From NCBI GenBank assembly GCA_036655895.1, contig JAVVPF010000009.1, positions 1 through 64,000 of the forward strand: a stretch of 64,000 nt of DNA. Reading direction: 5' to 3'. Both the position numbers and the translations under genes were made by a program. Positions 58,009 through 64,000 of the stretch are shown here, piece after piece. The DNA is from Cloacibacillus sp. (lineage in GTDB: Bacteria; Synergistota; Synergistia; Synergistales; Synergistaceae). Position 1 is the first letter of the stretch; every line of letters begins with the position of its first letter. Below the pieces are notes generated by a model. The model was not told the DNA's origin and searched no databases. It was given only the letters and a program-made list of their open reading frames with translations.

Positions 58009-60195
58009 ATGGCACAGGAACCAATGAAACTTCTTTACGAATGGTCGTTCGACCCGGCGAAAATACACCACGGATATTCCAAAGAGACGCTCTATCTCGG
58101 CCTCGGCAACAAGGACGGCAACTATAAATTTGAGCAGCGTCCCGTCTCAGAGGACATGATAGAAAAGTTCACCGGCGGACGCGGCTTCGGCCTCAAACTG
58201 CTATGGGACGCCGTCAATGAAAATACGAAATGGGACGACCCCGATAACGAAATCGTTATAGCGGGCGGCCCCTTCTGCGGCATCACGCAGTACCCCGGCG
58301 CGGGCAAATGCTATTCAGTATTTCTCTCCCCCGCCACCAAACAGACATACAACAGCAACGCGGGCGGATACTTCGCGCCGTTTTTGAAATTCGCGGGCTT
58401 TGACGCGCTTGAGCTTCAGGGCAAGGCCGACCGTCCCGTCGTCATTTTCATCGACGGAGACAACAACAAGGTGCAGGTCTTTGAGTCCAACCTGGAGGAC
58501 ATCAACGCCTACGCCGTCTCCGAAGATCTCCACGAATATTTCGCGAAGGACGACGAGGACAAACGCACCATTTCCGTCGTCTCCAGCGGAGAGGGCGCCC
58601 GTACAAGCTACTGGGCCGGCATGAACTTCAGCTTCTACGACGTGCGCCGCAAGGCCGTGCGCCTGAAGCAGGCTGGACGCGGCGGCGGCGGTACGGTGCT
58701 TTGCGACAAGGGCGTCGTAGCGCTCGTCGTAAAACGCACGCACTTCACGGGCCTTGAGAACGACCCAGTGGACATCAAGACGATACAGAAGGCTGGCGCC
58801 AGCCTGCACAAGCGTATCCACGACCTCGACGACAAGCAGTGCAAGATGCGCTCCGCCGGCACCGCGCACCTTACGGAGATCATGGACGCCTATTCGCTGC
58901 TTCCCGTCAACAATTACAAGTACGGACGCCATAAGGATATCGACAGCATCAGCTCAGAATCCTACATAAAGCTCTTCACGCAGGGGATGGCCGACGGCTG
59001 CTGGTACGGCTGCTCGCTCGCCTGCGCCAAGGCTGTGGATCACTTCCCGCTCCAGACCGGGCCGTGGAAGGGCAAAGAAGTCATCGTTGACGGCCCCGAA
59101 TACGAAACGGCGGCCGGCCTTGGCTCAAACCTCGGCATCTTCGACCCGCTCTGGACCATCGAAGCAAACTTCTACGCCGACCATTACGGCCTTGACACCA
59201 TCTCTCTCGGCACAGGCATGGCCTTCTACTGCGAATGCTACGAGCTTGGCCTAATCAACAAAGAAAACACCCACGGCCTTGAACTCAACTTCGGCAACAA
59301 GAAGGACATCATGGAGCTGCTGCACCGCATAGCGCACGGAAGCGACGAGTTTGCGATAGCCTGCGGACACGGCATCGAAGAGGCCCGCGAATATTTTGCG
59401 AAGCACTACGGCGCCGACCTTGAGACGATGAAGAAGATAGGCATGGTCTGCCAGGGACTTGAAGCCTCCGAATACCGCTGCCAGGAATCCATCGCTCAGT
59501 GGGGCGGCTACTTCCTTACGCTGAAAGGCCCGCAGCACGACGAAGCGTGGCTCATCTTCATGGACATGGTAAACAAGCAGCTCCCCACATACGAAGACAA
59601 GGCAGAAGCGCTCTTCTTCTTCCCGAACTTCCGTCTGTGGTTCTCGCTCCAGGGGCTCTGCAAGCTTCCGTGGAACGACATCGAACCCGCGGACAACGGC
59701 ATGAAGTTCAAGGGCATCGAAGCGGCGAGGGTCCCCGAACACCTCCAGAACTACCTTGACATCTTCGAGGCCATCACAGGCAAACACCTGACACGCGAAG
59801 GCCTCATAGATCAATCTGAGAAGGTCTACAACTTCGAGCGCATCTTCAACCTCCGCATGGGCAAAGGCACATCTGAGTACCACCACGCGCCGGACCGCGG
59901 CTTGGGCCCGGTGTGGGAAGACGAATGGAACGTGCGCGCCGATTACTTTGACGGAAAGCTCAAAGAATTTGATGTGGACATAGAAGGCATGTCTGTGAAG
60001 GAAAAGATAGCCGAACTCCAGAAGCGTCGCCGCGGACAGTGGCAGCAGCTTAAGATGGCCGTCTACAAGCGCCGCGGCTGGAACAAGAACGGCATCCCCA
60101 CGCTTGAGACGGTAAAGCGCCTCGGCATAGACTATCCTGACGTCGTGGAGCTTCTCAACAAGCACTTGAAGCCCGAGGACGAATTCGAAGCATAA
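58009..60195 (+). CDS. Tungsten-type aldehyde:ferredoxin oxidoreductase
   Basis: A 728-residue AOR-family enzyme. The N-terminal domain has FTGGRGFGLKLLWD and GGPFCGI...YPGAGKCYSVFLSP; NAGGYFAPFLKFAGFDALELQGKA is the typical pterin-binding region. Fe-S ligands are Cys331, Cys335, Cys339 (C-x3-C-x3-C, where most AORs have C-x2-C-x3-C) and Cys551 in LQGLCKLP. It would interconvert an aldehyde and its acid using bis-pterin tungsten (or molybdenum) and pass electrons to the polyferredoxin encoded just upstream. A MoaD/ThiS-like gene follows 13 bases on. No FAD subunit (AorC) is adjacent. It could also be a related acid- or acyl-CoA-reducing family member. Confidence 0.9.
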   Translation: MAQEPMKLLYEWSFDPAKIHHGYSKETLYLGLGNKDGNYKFEQRPVSEDMIEKFTGGRGFGLKLLWDAVNENTKWDDPDNEIVIAGGPFCGITQYPGAGKCYSVFLSPATKQTYNSNAGGYFAPFLKFAGFDALELQGKADRPVVIFIDGDNNKVQVFESNLEDINAYAVSEDLHEYFAKDDEDKRTISVVSSGEGARTSYWAGMNFSFYDVRRKAVRLKQAGRGGGGTVLCDKGVVALVVKRTHFTGLENDPVDIKTIQKAGASLHKRIHDLDDKQCKMRSAGTAHLTEIMDAYSLLPVNNYKYGRHKDIDSISSESYIKLFTQGMADGCWYGCSLACAKAVDHFPLQTGPWKGKEVIVDGPEYETAAGLGSNLGIFDPLWTIEANFYADHYGLDTISLGTGMAFYCECYELGLINKENTHGLELNFGNKKDIMELLHRIAHGSDEFAIACGHGIEEAREYFAKHYGADLETMKKIGMVCQGLEASEYRCQESIAQWGGYFLTLKGPQHDEAWLIFMDMVNKQLPTYEDKAEALFFFPNFRLWFSLQGLCKLPWNDIEPADNGMKFKGIEAARVPEHLQNYLDIFEAITGKHLTREGLIDQSEKVYNFERIFNLRMGKGTSEYHHAPDRGLGPVWEDEWNVRADYFDGKLKEFDVDIEGMSVKEKIAELQKRRRGQWQQLKMAVYKRRGWNKNGIPTLETVKRLGIDYPDVVELLNKHLKPEDEFEA

Positions 60196-60208
60196 AGGAG
60201 CGCGGCCT

Positions 60209-60406
60209 ATGATAACCGTCAACGGAGACAGCTCGCCGTGGAAAGAGGGCCTCACCGTGCAGCGGCTTTTGGACGATCATAATTTCAAGTTCAAAATGCT
60301 CGCCGTATGGATAAACGACAACGTTGTGGAAAAGGAACGCTACGGCGAAACGCCGGTCCCTGACGGAGCAAATGTGCAGGTCATACACAACATAAGCGGC
60401 GGCTAA
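60209..60406 (+). CDS. MoaD/ThiS-like sulfur carrier protein
   Basis: A 65-residue ubiquitin-like protein ending in the required Gly-Gly (HNISGG), with a VNGDSSPWKEGLTVQRLL start typical of ThiS/MoaD. After thiocarboxylation at the C-terminal Gly such proteins give sulfur to pterin or thiazole. Its place right after an AOR gene suggests it makes the dithiolene sulfur of the tungsten pterin cofactor, as is common in AOR operons, rather than thiamine. Confidence 0.88.
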   Translation: MITVNGDSSPWKEGLTVQRLLDDHNFKFKMLAVWINDNVVEKERYGETPVPDGANVQVIHNISGG

Positions 60407-60420
60407 ACGCTAAAACAAGA

Positions 60421-60460
60421 AATCGTGGAAAGGATGATCCTTTCCACGATTCTTATTTTT
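60421..60460 (+). terminator. Terminator of the AOR operon
   Basis: AATCGTGGAAAGG pairs with CCTTTCCACGATT (13 bp, 5-base loop), followed by CTTATTTTTA. Confidence 0.88.
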
Positions 60461-60688
60461 ACGTCCAAAATAAGCGAAATGTTTCATTTATCGTACAGCA
60501 TAAACTTTACCTCGTGAATTTTGTCTTTAATTGGATTAATGAATAAAGATTTTTGGCTTCATCATTAACCTTTTTACCTTTATATCAAGCTGTGATATTT
60601 TAAACTCATCTTAGTGGCGGTTGAAAAATCGACCTGAGAGAAGAGCGTTTCTGACGCTTAAAAAAACAAGGGGAAGGTCGTGTTTTTT

Positions 60689-61783
60689 ATGAATGAAAAC
60701 AAAGTCAGCTGGGTGAATGTGATCAAGTTTGCGGGTGCATTTATCGCGTTCCTGATCGGCGCCGGCTTCGCCACGGGTCAGGAGGTTTTCCAGTACTTCG
60801 CAGCTTATGGATATCAGGGATTCCTCGTCGGACTTTTCGTGCTCATCTGCTTCATCTACGTCGGCGGAGACTTCATGGTTTCCGGCTACAACAAACATTT
60901 CGCCAACACAAACGACATCTACCGTCATTACTGCGGTAAGTATATCGGAGGCTTTTACGACTACTTCTCCATCGCCTTCATCTACATGTCCTACATCGTT
61001 ATGCTTGGCGGAGCGGGCGCAACCTTCAACCAGTACTACCACATGTCGCCCGCGGTAGGCGCCATCCTGATGATGGTCCTTTCCGTAGCCACCGTCCTTT
61101 TCGGACTTGGCAAAATAGTTGACATCATCGGCTCGATAGGCCCCCTGATCGTCGTGATCGCAATAGGCGTAGGCCTTGCCGCCATCATGACGAACCCCGG
61201 AGGCGTCTCTGAGGGAGCAAGACTCGTAACGTCGGGCGAACTCCAGATAACGCGCGTCGGCAGCAACTGGTTCATGGCGGGCGTCTCCTATGTCGGCTTC
61301 TGCATGCTCTGGCTCGCGGCGTTCCTCGCGGCGATGGGCACAAAGGCCAACAGCAAAAAAGAGGCCGTGCTCGGCACAACGCTCGGCGCTATCGGATTTG
61401 TCCTTGGAGCCATCATCCTCATGATGGGACTTCTCACAGGCGTCAAAGACCTATACGCGTCGGACATCCCCTCGCTCATCATCGCTGAAAAAATCTGGCC
61501 GCCCCTTGCAGGCATATTCTCCGTCATAATCCTTGCCGGAATCTACACGACCGCCGTTCCTCTTCTCTGGTCGGTCTCCGCAAGGTTTGCACAGGAGAAG
61601 ACGACTAAATTCTACGGCCTTACAGCCGGACTTGCCGCGGTCGCCTGCTTCGTAGCGCTGAAGCTCCCCTTCCGCCAGATCGTCAACATCATCTACGGAA
61701 TCAACGGATATGTCGGCATCCTGCTCATCTTCTTCATGCTTGCCACAACGTTCGGCCTCACCAAGAAGCTGGGAAACAAGTAA
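60689..61783 (+). CDS. YkvI-family membrane transporter
   Basis: A 364-residue protein with about ten helices, starting MNENKVSWVNVIKFAGAFIA and containing GAGFATGQEVFQYF, the glycine-rich first-helix pattern of YkvI and related LeuT-fold transporters. The solute is unknown; amino acids are a reasonable guess. The ATG at 60689 is 11 bases from GGAAGG; a GTG at 60680 in the same frame is an alternative start. It is a single-gene unit between terminators. Confidence 0.82.
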   Translation: MNENKVSWVNVIKFAGAFIAFLIGAGFATGQEVFQYFAAYGYQGFLVGLFVLICFIYVGGDFMVSGYNKHFANTNDIYRHYCGKYIGGFYDYFSIAFIYMSYIVMLGGAGATFNQYYHMSPAVGAILMMVLSVATVLFGLGKIVDIIGSIGPLIVVIAIGVGLAAIMTNPGGVSEGARLVTSGELQITRVGSNWFMAGVSYVGFCMLWLAAFLAAMGTKANSKKEAVLGTTLGAIGFVLGAIILMMGLLTGVKDLYASDIPSLIIAEKIWPPLAGIFSVIILAGIYTTAVPLLWSVSARFAQEKTTKFYGLTAGLAAVACFVALKLPFRQIVNIIYGINGYVGILLIFFMLATTFGLTKKLGNK

Positions 61784-61806
61784 CAACAAACTAAACACAC
61801 AAACAA

Positions 61807-61843
61807 AAATAACGCTCGGGCCGCTTGGGTCCGAGCGTTATTT
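61807..61843. terminator. Bidirectional terminator
   Basis: AAATAACGCTCGG pairs with CCGAGCGTTATTT (13 bp, 11-base loop), with TTTTTA on the plus side and a T-rich run on the minus side. Serves the convergent YkvI-like and queT genes. Confidence 0.85.
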
Positions 61844-61886
61844 TTATGCCGCGCGCCGCAGCGATCCGCAGCGCGTGCCAAATGTT

Positions 61887-62375
61887 TTATCGTTTCAGAT
61901 ATTTCTGGAACGCGGCTGAATGCCGTAAATAAATCATAAGCGGCACGCCGAGCCCGTAACAGACGACGGCCTGACTGCCCGCGATGTATATCATAGTCCA
62001 TACGACGCTGATATTGGAAAGCAGCGCAATGTAGGCCCCTACGACTATGCCGTTTATCACAACGGGCGGAACGGCGGCGAGCCAAAGGTTCGGCATCTTG
62101 GAGGAGAGCCACGCCGCGAAAAGCGTCGCAGCACTTCCAAGGACGATGTCTATTATTCCAAAACCTCCGATCATGTTTGAGATGAGGCACCCGACGAAGA
62201 GCCCGGGGATGGCCTCTGGCATAAAATAGGGCAGAAGCGTCAGCGCCTCCGCCGCGCGAAACTGCATCGGCCCGAATGAGATCGGGGCGAGCATAAACGT
62301 CAGCCCCGAATAGAGGGCGGCCGTAAGAGCGGATAATGCGATTTTGTGCGGTGTAAAATATTTTTTCTCGTTCAT
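61887..62375 (-). CDS. queT: QueT-type ECF transporter S component
   Basis: A 162-residue membrane protein with five to six helices. The segment MLAPISFGPMQFRAAEALTLLPYF is diagnostic of QueT, the substrate-binding component for queuosine precursors (preQ0/preQ1), working with a shared ECF energy module encoded elsewhere. No Shine-Dalgarno sequence lies before the ATG, and a TATAAT is only 7-8 bases upstream, so the mRNA may be leaderless or nearly so. No preQ1 riboswitch was recognised. Confidence 0.88.
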   Translation of the reverse strand: MNEKKYFTPHKIALSALTAALYSGLTFMLAPISFGPMQFRAAEALTLLPYFMPEAIPGLFVGCLISNMIGGFGIIDIVLGSAATLFAAWLSSKMPNLWLAAVPPVVINGIVVGAYIALLSNISVVWTMIYIAGSQAVVCYGLGVPLMIYLRHSAAFQKYLKR

Positions 62376-62382
62376 GTGTTAC

Positions 62383-62419
62383 ATTATACATTATAAAACC
62401 GCCCTCTCGGGGCTATAAT
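62383..62419. promoter_or_regulatory. Overlapping divergent promoters of queT and gpsA
   Basis: Minus strand TATAAT occurs at 62383-62388 and again at 62390-62395; plus strand TATAAT is at 62414-62419. Each -10 has the other's AT box at roughly -35 distance (17 bp spacers), so RNA polymerase could bind only one way at a time. The gpsA leader is about 26 bases; the queT leader is very short or absent. Confidence 0.5.
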
Positions 62420-62451
62420 AGAGACAATGAATTTGAACGGAGGAACGCAAA

Positions 62452-63447
62452 GTGAAAATAACAATACTTGGCGCTGGTAGTTTTGGCACGGCGATGGCGG
62501 TGCACCTCGCCTCTTTAGGAAATGAAATTTTAATGTGGACGATAGATGGGCCGCAGGCGGAAGCCATAAACGACAGCGGCAGAAATAATTTCTGCTTCAC
62601 CGATACCGAGCTTCCAAAGACGGTGAAGGCCACCACCGATCTGAAAGAGGCGCTCGCCTTTTCCGACAGATACATCATGGCCATTCCTACGCAGTTCATT
62701 CGCGAAGTGTGCAGGAAGGCGGCCTCTGCGGCGCCCGCAGGCGCGCACATACTGAACCTCTCCAAGGGCATTGAGATAGCGACCGGCAGCCTTCTTCACA
62801 AGATATACGAAGAGGAATGCCCGCAGCTTGTCTACTCCGCGCTTTCCGGGCCAAGCCACGCGGAAGAGGTGCTGATAGAGTGCCCCACGACAGTCGCTCT
62901 TGCCTCAAAGGACGAAGAAGAGGCAAAGTCATGGCAGGCTATTTTAAACGGCGGCAATTTCAGGGTCTACACCGGCACCGACGTTGTAGGGCTTGAGGTG
63001 GGGGGCGCTACGAAAAACATCTACGCCGTGGCAGCCGGCATCTCAAAGGCGCTGGACCTCGGAGACAACGCGCTTGCTGCTCTCGCCGCGCGCGGACTTG
63101 CCGAGATGATGCGCTTTGGCGCGACGATGGGCGCCTCTCCTCTTACGCTCTCCGGCCTTGCGGGAGTCGGCGACCTTATGGTTACCTGCTACAGCCTGCA
63201 CTCGCGCAACTTCCGTCTTGGCCTTGCCGTGGGAAGCGGCATGAGCTTCGACGAGGCGGTGCAGTCCCTGGGTCAGGTGGCCGAAGGCGCCTATACCGTG
63301 CGCGCGGTCATCGAAAACAGCAAAAAGTTCGGCGTTGAAATGCCCCTTGCCGAGGCCGTCTACAGAGTTCTCTACAAAGGCGAAAAACCGAAGGAGCTTC
63401 TAAAAGAGCTCTTCGCAAGGCCCGTGAAAACGGAGATGCGCTTTTAA
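62452..63447 (+). CDS. gpsA: NAD(P)-dependent glycerol-3-phosphate dehydrogenase
   Basis: A 331-residue enzyme that makes sn-glycerol-3-phosphate for phospholipids. Rossmann GAGSFGTAMAVHL at the N-terminus, SGPSHAEEV around 140, catalytic Lys in GGATKNIYAVAAGI (about 190) and the substrate loop GLAGVGDLMVTC. Start is a GTG with GGAGG eight bases upstream. Functionally linked to plsY and pgsA elsewhere in the window. Confidence 0.97.
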   Translation: MKITILGAGSFGTAMAVHLASLGNEILMWTIDGPQAEAINDSGRNNFCFTDTELPKTVKATTDLKEALAFSDRYIMAIPTQFIREVCRKAASAAPAGAHILNLSKGIEIATGSLLHKIYEEECPQLVYSALSGPSHAEEVLIECPTTVALASKDEEEAKSWQAILNGGNFRVYTGTDVVGLEVGGATKNIYAVAAGISKALDLGDNALAALAARGLAEMMRFGATMGASPLTLSGLAGVGDLMVTCYSLHSRNFRLGLAVGSGMSFDEAVQSLGQVAEGAYTVRAVIENSKKFGVEMPLAEAVYRVLYKGEKPKELLKELFARPVKTEMRF

Positions 63448-63466
63448 TATTTAATATCTGAACGAA

Positions 63467-63508
63467 TAAAAGCCGGCGCGCCGAAAGTTTCGGCGCGCCG
63501 GCTTTTTT
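63467..63508. terminator. Bidirectional terminator between gpsA and sir2
   Basis: AAAAGCCGGCGCGCCGAAA pairs with TTTCGGCGCGCCGGCTTTT almost without a loop, giving T-runs on both strands for the convergent genes; it overlaps the last bases of the sir2 stop. Confidence 0.88.
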
Positions 63509-64000
63509 ATTTGACGTATTTGTTTACCTCTGTAAGGAATTTCCCTATGCTCTCGTGCGCTACTACGTTTGCTATACCGTCTAGCGGCGTCTCTTCGTTG
63601 TTTATTATGACGAGGCTTGCGCCGTGCATTTTCGCCTGCCTTGGGAAATAGTTGGCGGGCGATACGACTAGCGACGAGCCTAGCACGATGAAGGTCCTGC
63701 ACTTGTCGCTCAGTTCGTCCGCCGCGTCAAGCGCGCGCTGCGGCAGCATCTCGCCAAAGAGGACGACGCTGGGACGCAGACGTCCGCCGCAATGGGCGCA
63801 GGGCTTTCCGGCAAGAAACTCAGCGTCGTCCGCCGTCCTTCCGCAGGAATGGCAGTGTACAGGCTCCATGCTTCCGTGAAGCTCCCAGACGTTTACCGAG
63901 CCGGCTTTTTGATGAAGCCTGTCAATGTTTTGAGTTATTACGCCCTCGACATATCCCTCTTTTTCCCACTGCGCTATTATCTCGTGCCCGCAGTTTGGGC
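63507..64000 (-). CDS. cobB: Sir2-family NAD-dependent protein deacylase (C-terminal part)
   Basis: The minus-strand frame stays open to the right edge, giving about 164 residues of the C-terminal two thirds of a sirtuin. It contains TQNIDRLHQKAGS (NAD and catalytic region), ELHGS with the catalytic His, two zinc-binding Cys pairs (CHSC and CAHC), RPSVVLFGEMLP and the later VLGSSLVVSPANYFP. It would remove acetyl or acyl groups from protein lysines using NAD. The N-terminal Rossmann part lies outside the window. Confidence 0.93.
   Translation of the reverse strand, partial: PNCGHEIIAQWEKEGYVEGVITQNIDRLHQKAGSVNVWELHGSMEPVHCHSCGRTADDAEFLAGKPCAHCGGRLRPSVVLFGEMLPQRALDAADELSDKCRTFIVLGSSLVVSPANYFPRQAKMHGASLVIINNEETPLDGIANVVAHESIGKFLTEVNKYVK

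Noticed and set aside
59251-60255. 334-codon minus-strand open frame
   Set aside because: Antisense to the AOR gene, whose reading frame carries the conserved Cys and pterin motifs.
1-64000. CRISPR array, insertion sequence, integrase or phage genes
   Set aside because: No direct-repeat arrays, transposase motifs or attachment-site duplications were seen beside the tRNA genes or elsewhere.

Overview
The window reads as a chromosomal segment of a moderately GC-rich, diderm, anaerobic, amino-acid/organic-acid-fermenting bacterium. Peptide ABC transport with a Sec-exported, non-lipidated binding protein, butyrate kinase, methylmalonyl-CoA-mutase-type enzymes, a tungsten aldehyde oxidoreductase and the overall gene style suggest Synergistota (Cloacibacillus/Synergistes-like). 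That placement is an inference from familiarity, not from a database search. I saw no CRISPR array, insertion sequence, prophage, integrase or replication origin.

Layout. (1) 1-7.9 kb, minus strand: housekeeping genes: cvpA (cut by the left edge), a zapA-like gene, a small coiled-coil gene, pheT-pheS, a KtrA/KtrB potassium system, and rplT-rpmI-infC with a leader attenuator and an apparent ATA start codon on infC. (2) 8.1-22.4 kb, minus strand: a catabolic island that would be transcribed in the order marR, aryl-type acyl-CoA ligase, OYE-type reductase, KdgT-like permease, fused CoA-transferase, B12-dependent acyl-CoA mutase (large and small subunits), family III CoA-transferase, thiolase, MenB/BadI-like hydratase-hydrolase, COG2159 amidohydrolase and MmdA-type carboxyltransferase. 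A 16-bp palindrome occurs in the marR promoter, before the ligase gene and inside the 5' end of the CoA-transferase gene, and looks like the MarR operator. (3) 22.5-33.3 kb: a lone Clp-like AAA+ ATPase, a nitrilase-family hydrolase, butyrate kinase, thrS behind a T-box, an unusual leukocidin-like/BACON lipoprotein, dut, pnp and rpsO. (4) 33.6-34.4 kb: pgsA and tRNA-Leu. (5) 34.5-45.3 kb, minus strand: a three-gene signalling operon (REC-GGDEF-EAL-REC-GGDEF protein and two giant PAS hybrid histidine kinases). (6) 45.5-53.3 kb: plsY, a 59-residue tail-anchored microprotein, the oppBCDFA peptide transporter, tRNA-Lys and tRNA-Glu. (7) 53.4-64 kb: a nucleotidyltransferase with a probable frameshift, an MBL-fold hydrolase with a two-gene SsuBC-like ABC transporter, a flavin reductase, a 53-residue zinc-ribbon protein, a polyferredoxin/tungsten-AOR/MoaD-like operon, a YkvI-like transporter, queT, gpsA and a partial sir2/cobB.

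How the genes may work together. The island at 8-22 kb has everything needed to import an organic acid, activate it as a CoA thioester, reduce it, open a ring or cleave a C-C bond, rearrange the carbon skeleton with B12, decarboxylate and thiolyse it. Several enzymes carry unusual changes at normally conserved catalytic or binding positions, so the substrate is probably not plain methylmalonyl-CoA. The AOR operon would feed or drain low-potential electrons during aldehyde/acid interconversion. The Opp system and butyrate kinase fit peptide fermentation with substrate-level ATP synthesis. The large signalling operon would tie sensing to cyclic-di-GMP.
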